Below are positions 30,081 through 34,487 of a stretch of 34,487 bases of DNA, one piece after another. Position numbers and translations under genes: made by a program. Origin of the DNA: Phycisphaeraceae bacterium (GTDB lineage: Bacteria > Planctomycetota > Phycisphaerae > Phycisphaerales > UBA1924); the NCBI GenBank assembly GCA_020639215.1, contig JACKHA010000018.1, forward strand, positions 1-34,487, written 5' to 3'. The notes beneath the pieces are model-generated. The model was not told where the DNA came from, ran no database searches, and saw only the letters and a program-made list of their open reading frames with translations. Position 1 is the stretch's first letter. Each line of letters begins with the position of its first letter.

Positions 30081-31214
30081 TTAGAGCTGGACGTCGCGGC
30101 CCTTGATGCCGTCGCGGGTGGCCCAGAAGAAGGCGGGGTAGAGGCCGGTGTTGCCGCTGCCGGACTGGGTCGGGATCGGCTGGCCGTTCTCGAGCCCGTC
30201 GTAGGCGAGCTGGTGGTTGTCGCTGCCCTGGCCGATGGCGCTGAAGCCCATGCCGTCGGGCACGCCGAGGGTGGAGGTGTTGGGGTCCCACATGCCGGCG
30301 GGGCGGAAGGGCTCGCGGGCGTTCTGGTTGGGGTCCTGGAGGCGGTTGTAGAGGTCGCGCATTGAGTAGGTGTACGTCGAGCCGTCGGCCAGGCCGATGT
30401 TGGTGCGGGCGGTGGGGTTGTTGTAGGAGGGCGGGAGCTGGCGATCGGGCAGCGAGTTTGTGGTGCTGCCGTTCAGGTCCGAGGTGTACTCGGTGCGGCG
30501 CTCGTTGTTGACGTCGAAGCGCTGCCAGATGACGACCTTGCTGGAGGGCGCGGCGACCTCATCGATGGTGTTGCGGCGGAACCACTGCTGGGCCGGGCCG
30601 TTGCTCACGCCGGCCTGGGTGCGGGTGCGGGTGCCCATGGCGCCGACCGTGGCGGTGCTGTAGCGCTGCGAGGCGGTCCACATGGTCGGGCTGTACCAGT
30701 AGGAGGTGTCGTGGAGCACCTGCTCGGAGCGATTCTCGAGTTCGTCGGCCCGCTGGATGGGCTCGCGATCGGAGGGGTTCCACTGGGAGTTGTTGGCGTA
30801 GTCGCCCGAGTTGGCCCAGGACATGGCCATGGAGGCCCAGTGGACGGCGAAGAACTCGTGGGACCACGGGTCGCCGTCGTCGAACTCGAAGACGTAGCCG
30901 CTGGTGGGCTTGACGATCTGGGCGACGTCCTGCGGGATCAGCATGTTGCCGAGCACCTGGACGCGCGGCATGAGGGAGGAGTCGTTGGAGCACCAGAAGG
31001 GGTTGACCCACCCGCTGCGATTCTCGGCGCCGTAGGTGTGGTGGATCTGGTTGAGCTGGCGGAGGTTGGAGAACGAGATCGCGTTGCGGGCGGCCTTGCG
31101 TGCCTTGCCGAGGGCGGGCAGCAGGATGCCGATGAGCAGCGCGATGATCGCGATGACGACCAGCAGCTCGATGAGGGTGAAGCCGCGTGAGCGGTTCCGG
31201 CGGGTGAGATTCAT
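30081..31214 (-). CDS. Type II prepilin-like (pseudopilin) secreted protein
   Basis: A 377-residue protein with a class III (prepilin) signal. A short basic leader (MNLTRRNRSRG) is followed by the cleavage site Gly11/Phe12 and Glu16 in 'GFTLIELLVVIAIIALLIGILLPAL', then 'ARKAARNAISFSNLRQL'. Prepilin peptidase would cut after Gly11 and the helix would pack into a pilus or pseudopilus, or hold the protein in the inner membrane. The remainder is Asn/Ser/Trp/Tyr-rich and resembles the large planctomycete expansion of prepilin-like proteins (DUF1559-related), including an 'LADGSTYTY' segment, but without the usual His of the H-X9-DG motif. AGGAGG lies 8 nt before the ATG at 31214, and a strong terminator follows the stop. 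It is probably a single-gene unit. Confidence 0.9.
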   Translation of the reverse strand: MNLTRRNRSRGFTLIELLVVIAIIALLIGILLPALGKARKAARNAISFSNLRQLNQIHHTYGAENRSGWVNPFWCSNDSSLMPRVQVLGNMLIPQDVAQIVKPTSGYVFEFDDGDPWSHEFFAVHWASMAMSWANSGDYANNSQWNPSDREPIQRADELENRSEQVLHDTSYWYSPTMWTASQRYSTATVGAMGTRTRTQAGVSNGPAQQWFRRNTIDEVAAPSSKVVIWQRFDVNNERRTEYTSDLNGSTTNSLPDRQLPPSYNNPTARTNIGLADGSTYTYSMRDLYNRLQDPNQNAREPFRPAGMWDPNTSTLGVPDGMGFSAIGQGSDNHQLAYDGLENGQPIPTQSGSGNTGLYPAFFWATRDGIKGRDVQL

Positions 31215-31720
31215 CCGAACAGCCTCCTGACCTTTGATTGAACCTTGCGTTGCACGCCTGGCGGGCAGAACGCCCTTTGGAGGTTCGTGGCCCCTGGCAA
31301 GACGCGGCGGGCGTCTAGAGGAGCATGTACGCAGTTGCTGGGCGGGAGTTCCACGCTGGAACCCACGACCGACCATCCAGATGCGCCGGGAGCCCGCCGG
31401 TTCCCGACCAACCCATCCATCACGCGTTCGAGCACTCTATCAGAAAACCGCGCACCCGGTGCAAGCAAAGCGCGGCGGTCTTCACCGATTCTTCACCATT
31501 GTACCACCGATCCGGGGGCGCGGGGACGCCGATCCGGGGAGGCGGGGACGGCGGGCCCGCCCCGGCGTCAGCGGACCCCGCCCGGGGGCGGTCTGGCCCC
31601 GAGGCCTGCGGGACGGCGGGCGATTGTCGCCTCGATTCCGGTGCCCCGGGTACCGTTCCCCGGCGGCACGAACGCACCCAGTCTGGCCCGCCCCCGGGCC
31701 GTTCCGACCAGGATCAACCC
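31215..31720. other. 506-nt gene-free divergent spacer
   Basis: It lies between the prepilin-like gene (minus) and the lipoprotein operon (plus). I see no gene. On the minus strand a TGATAGAGT (extended -10 type, about 31437-31445) could drive the prepilin-like gene, with a leader of about 200 nt. The right half (31510-31660) is extremely GC-rich with a direct repeat of GATCCGGGG...GGGGACG and GGCGGGCCCGCC palindromes. Confidence 0.5.
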
Positions 31721-32359
31721 ATGCGAAACCGACCGAGTCCGATTCCGTCCCTCCGCCCTCGGGCGGGCGTGCTGCTGCTGGCCGGCACGGTGGCCTGCGG
31801 GGCGATGCTGGGCGCGGGCTGCGCCTCGACGCCCCCGCCGCCGCGAGGCACGTCCGGTGGGCGGGTCCCGATCGAGGCCACGACCCGGGCCGAGCACTAC
31901 GACCCGCGGATCCTGCCGGCGGACTACATGGCGTTTGCCGACGAGGCGGCCCAGGGGCTGATCATCGACCTGCCGGAGATCCCGGAGTTCACGGAGGCGC
32001 CCGGGCGTCCGACGATCATCTTCGGGGACATCCAGAACGAGACGGGGATCATCTCGAGCAGCGAGTTCGAGCTGGTGCGCGAGAAGATCAAGAACAACCT
32101 GCTCCGCTCGCGGACGTTCAACAACAACTTCCGGTTCCTGATCGGGCGGTCGCAGCTGGACGAGCTGCGGCGGCGCGAGGTCAACTCGCCCACGAACCCG
32201 GCCCGATTCGACGAGGCCAACACGTACTTCCTGAACGGGACCATGTACCGCGTGGAGCGGGGGCGCGGGGACGTAAACATGTACCTGGTCACGTTCCAGC
32301 TGGTGAACTTCGACACGGGCCAGGTGTTGTGGCTGCGTGACTACCAGAGCAAGCGGTGA
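31721..32359 (+). CDS. LpoB-like lipoprotein
   Basis: A 212-residue lipoprotein: basic N-terminus, hydrophobic segment and a cysteine at residue 34 in 'LGAGCAS', followed by a Pro-rich linker. The domain (about residues 85-210) fits the LpoB family (penicillin-binding protein activator): 'PTIIFGDIQNETG', 'VREKIKNNLLRSRTFNNNFRFL', 'NTYFLNGTMYRVE', 'MYLVTFQLVNFDTGQVLW'. In gamma-proteobacteria LpoB reaches across the periplasm to activate PBP1b; a cell-wall role here is inference. The Cys environment is a weak lipobox. A CAGGA run 8 nt upstream is a modest ribosome-binding site. The stop TGA overlaps the next start GTG (GTGA), so the two are translationally coupled. Confidence 0.8.
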   Translation: MRNRPSPIPSLRPRAGVLLLAGTVACGAMLGAGCASTPPPPRGTSGGRVPIEATTRAEHYDPRILPADYMAFADEAAQGLIIDLPEIPEFTEAPGRPTIIFGDIQNETGIISSSEFELVREKIKNNLLRSRTFNNNFRFLIGRSQLDELRRREVNSPTNPARFDEANTYFLNGTMYRVERGRGDVNMYLVTFQLVNFDTGQVLWLRDYQSKR

Positions 32360-32952
32360 GCGGGGGCGTGGCGGTGCTTGTCGCGGCCAGAACCCTTGCG
32401 ATCGGTCTCGCTGTTGTCGGGCTCGGCCTGGGCCTCCCCGCCTGCGCCTCGGCGCCCGGCGGGGCCTCTTCGACGCGTCTGACTGTTGACGACATCGAGG
32501 AGATTACCACGCAGATGTCGGCCAAGCTGCGGGCTTCGGAGTTTCTGGCGGCGCGCGGGGCGGACTCGGCGCCCATGACCATCGCGATCCAACGGGTGAC
32601 GAACCTATCGAGCGACGTGATCCCGGTGAGCGAGCAGTGGTACCTGATGGACAGGGTGCGGAACTCGCTGCCGATCATCGAACTGGGGCGGGACCGGAAC
32701 CTGGCGTTCGTGATCCCGGCGGAGCGGCTGGAGGAACTGCGGGCGCTCGGATTCGACGCCGGGGCCGCGGCGAATCGGGCCCCGACGCACGTGATGGACG
32801 CGGTGTTCCGGTCGGCGACGCGGTCGGGCCAGGCGCACCGGACGGACTTTTACCTGTGCGAGTACCGGATCACGGACCTGGAGACGGGGGCGCTGGCGTG
32901 GGCAGATTCGTTCGAGATCAAGCGGGCGGCGTTTGGGCGGTCGTGGGACTAG
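32356..32952 (+). CDS. Second LpoB-like lipoprotein
   Basis: A 198-residue lipoprotein that starts with GTG inside the stop codon of the previous gene. The signal peptide carries a good lipobox with lipidated Cys30 (LPAC). The rest matches the LpoB pattern less closely than its neighbour: 'MTIAIQRVTNLSSDVIPVSEQWYLMDRVRNSL', 'NLAFVIPAERLEELRALGF', 'FYLCEYRITDLETGALAWADSFEIKRAAFG'. The pair probably arose by duplication and divergence. It is likely anchored in an outer or inner membrane facing the periplasm. The next gene follows after 93 nt; the spacer has a GCGAAGGACGCGAAGGGCGC tandem run. Confidence 0.75.
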   Translation: MSGGVAVLVAARTLAIGLAVVGLGLGLPACASAPGGASSTRLTVDDIEEITTQMSAKLRASEFLAARGADSAPMTIAIQRVTNLSSDVIPVSEQWYLMDRVRNSLPIIELGRDRNLAFVIPAERLEELRALGFDAGAAANRAPTHVMDAVFRSATRSGQAHRTDFYLCEYRITDLETGALAWADSFEIKRAAFGRSWD

Positions 32953-33045
32953 CGGGCAACGGTGTAACGCGGGTGGAACGCGAAGGACGCGAAGGGCGCG
33001 AGGGCTGGGGGCCTGAGTACTGAGGGCGGGATCGAAAGCACGGCG

Positions 33046-34487
33046 ATGGGAATGAGGCGGAGCGAGCGTGGGTGGCGGGGGCGTTGGGCGGGTTCGCTCG
33101 GCGTGGCGTCGCTTGCGCTTGGGGCGTGCGCGTCGTCGGGGCCGGATCGGGCGCTGGTGCAGACGACGGCGGTTGGCGAGTATGGGGCGGCTCGGTCGCG
33201 GTTGTATGGCGCGGGCGTGTCGGCGGAGAACACGCGCGGGAACAACAGCCTGCTGGACCGCGTGCGCCTGCTGCAGGTGGACCTGGCCGACGGGCAGGCG
33301 CGGGCGGCGGAGGTCAACGCGAACCGCGTGTACGAGGTGCTGCGGACGCAGGGGATCAACGCGGATCGGACGGTGGCGTCGGTGGTGTTCGGCGAGGGCG
33401 TGCGGTATTGGAAGGGCGAGCCGTTCGAGCAGGCACTGGCGTACACCTACATCGCGGTGCAGAAGGCGATGATCGGCGACTGGGGCAACGCCAGAGCGGC
33501 GGCGGAGGGCTCGCTGTTCCTGCTGCGCGACTTCGGGGAGAACGAGCGGGGGCGGCGTCTGTCGCAGCGGGAACTGGCCGAGCGGGCGGCGCGGGCGGGC
33601 GACCGGTATCTCGAGTCGTACGAGGTGCGCGACAGCGACTTCGCGCTGGGGTACTTCCTGTCGGGCGTGGCCTCGCTGGCGATCGGGGACCAGACCGGGG
33701 CGTCGGAGCGACTGGCGGAGGCGGTCGCGCTGCGGCCCGACCTTGCCGACGCGGTCGAGGCGCTGCACCGGGGCGAGGCCAACACGATCCTCATCGTGGA
33801 CTACGGGCTGGCCCCGACGAAAATCGCGACCGGCCCCTCGGGGGCGATCAGCGACTACAGCGTGAACACCTGGAGCGACCAGTCGGCGATGCGGGTGACG
33901 GTCGATGGGCGCGAGGCCGGGCGGTTCCCGATCGCGGCGGACGTGAACGCGATGGCGGCGGACCACTCGTGGCGGAACCTGGAAGATGTCCGTGTCGCGA
34001 AGGCGATCATCGGGCAGGGGCTGGTGGCGACGGGGGCGGTGGTGGCGGCGACGGCCGACGACGACCAGGCGCAACTGGTCGGGCTGGGGCTGATCCTGGC
34101 GGGGCTTGCGACGTCGGCGACGGCGTCGGCCGACACCCGGCACAACGAACTGCTGCCGCAGCGGGTGTACGTCGCGGCGGTGGGCGTGACCGAGCCGGAC
34201 TCGACGGTGCGCATCGAGGCCGGGGGTCGTGAGTCGGCGTCGATGACGCTGCTGGGCGTGGACCCGCCATCGGGCGAGCGGTTCCAGTTGCGGTACGTGC
34301 GGATGAACGCGCCGGGGGCGATGGCTCGCTGGGCGTCGTCGAAGCAGGTGTACTACCGGTCGGACTCGTACGACGGGGCGCTGGCGTCGCTGGATTCGGG
34401 GGCGTCGTCGGGCGGGGCGCCGTCGGGCGGGGAGGCGCTGGGGGATCTTCCGTACATCCTCGGGGGGCAGGATGTCTCGACGCCCAC
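33046..34487 (+). CDS. COG3014-like lipoprotein (3' end outside window)
   Basis: The open frame runs to the window edge: 480 codons are present without a stop. The N-terminus has a signal peptide with lipobox LGAC, Cys28. The next roughly 200 residues contain TPR-like helices: 'YWKGEPFEQALAYTYIAVQKAMIGDWGNARAAAEGSLFLL', then 'FALGYFLSGVASLAIGDQTGASERLAEAVALRP'. They correspond to the COG3014 lipoprotein family, which in other bacteria is encoded beside LpoB-like proteins. Later parts ('TILIVDYGLAPTKIA', 'GLVATGAVVAATADDDQAQLVGLGLILAGLATSATASADTRH') match the family's C-terminal region as I recall it. Function unknown; the operon suggests a role in the envelope. ATGs at 33046 and 33052 are both possible. 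Confidence 0.78.
   Translation, partial: MGMRRSERGWRGRWAGSLGVASLALGACASSGPDRALVQTTAVGEYGAARSRLYGAGVSAENTRGNNSLLDRVRLLQVDLADGQARAAEVNANRVYEVLRTQGINADRTVASVVFGEGVRYWKGEPFEQALAYTYIAVQKAMIGDWGNARAAAEGSLFLLRDFGENERGRRLSQRELAERAARAGDRYLESYEVRDSDFALGYFLSGVASLAIGDQTGASERLAEAVALRPDLADAVEALHRGEANTILIVDYGLAPTKIATGPSGAISDYSVNTWSDQSAMRVTVDGREAGRFPIAADVNAMAADHSWRNLEDVRVAKAIIGQGLVATGAVVAATADDDQAQLVGLGLILAGLATSATASADTRHNELLPQRVYVAAVGVTEPDSTVRIEAGGRESASMTLLGVDPPSGERFQLRYVRMNAPGAMARWASSKQVYYRSDSYDGALASLDSGASSGGAPSGGEALGDLPYILGGQDVSTP

Noticed and set aside
33072..34232. A 386-codon plus-strand frame over the last gene
   Set aside because: It is the +2 frame of the COG3014-like lipoprotein; the true frame (from 33046) shows a lipobox and TPR-like helices and stays open to the window end.
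1..34487. tRNA, rRNA, riboswitch or insertion sequence
   Set aside because: I looked through all spacers for cloverleaf-like or rRNA-like segments and transposase motifs and found none I could support by eye; a covariance-model search would be needed to exclude small RNAs.

Overview
The window is a high-GC, gene-dense bacterial chromosome segment with no rRNA or tRNA gene that I can see. Several features point to a planctomycete, most likely of the Phycisphaerae: a short secreted protein ending in a PEP-CTERM-like sorting tail, a type II prepilin-like protein with the GFTLIE signature, an outsized prepilin peptidase, multi-membrane proteins with a CxxC zinc ribbon of the planctomycete type, and many protein genes without a Shine-Dalgarno site. 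This assignment is inference from family content; no marker gene settles it.

Layout. 1-1657: a tiny membrane protein, then an SRPBCC protein and a TIGR02206/YwaF-type membrane protein that overlap on the minus strand. 1911-5012: a large exported caspase-family protein with six PPC-type repeats before the peptidase domain. 5013-7257: repeat-rich spacer, an HNH endonuclease and a short aldehyde-dehydrogenase-like protein without catalytic residues. 7416-11554: a double-domain ABC permease, a tandem two-hairpin repeat, xseB and a 586-residue prepilin peptidase. 11706-15724: a zinc-ribbon membrane protein, the PEP-CTERM-like protein with a textbook terminator, and a phosphodiesterase/alkaline phosphatase-TPR fusion. 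15860-21562: a sulfotransferase-like protein, ispG, an MntA/HepT toxin-antitoxin pair and a secreted M14 zinc carboxypeptidase. 21663-25928: mgtE, a small helical protein, an odd C-rich stretch with an ORF running antisense into a UbiA/MqnP-type prenyltransferase, and tag. 25936-29064: birA, an ECF sigma factor overlapping a one-helix membrane protein, and an exported protein of unknown function. 29241-34487: an iodotyrosine-deiodinase-like flavoprotein, the prepilin-like protein, and a lipoprotein operon of two LpoB-like genes plus a COG3014-like gene that runs off the window end.

The genes are mostly single transcription units rather than one pathway. Clear functional pairs are mntA/hepT, the ECF sigma factor with its overlapping membrane partner, and the LpoB-like/COG3014-like lipoprotein operon. 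The prepilin peptidase could process the prepilin-like protein encoded 18.5 kb away.

Two patterns span the window. First, about ten genes have a TANNNT hexamer 5-10 nt before the start codon and no ribosome-binding site, which suggests leaderless or nearly leaderless mRNAs. Genes for the caspase, M14 peptidase, MgtE, IYD-like protein, prepilin-like protein and others instead carry purine-rich Shine-Dalgarno sites. Second, intergenic spaces are filled with at least eight kinds of palindromic or dispersed short repeat, some of which invade coding sequence.
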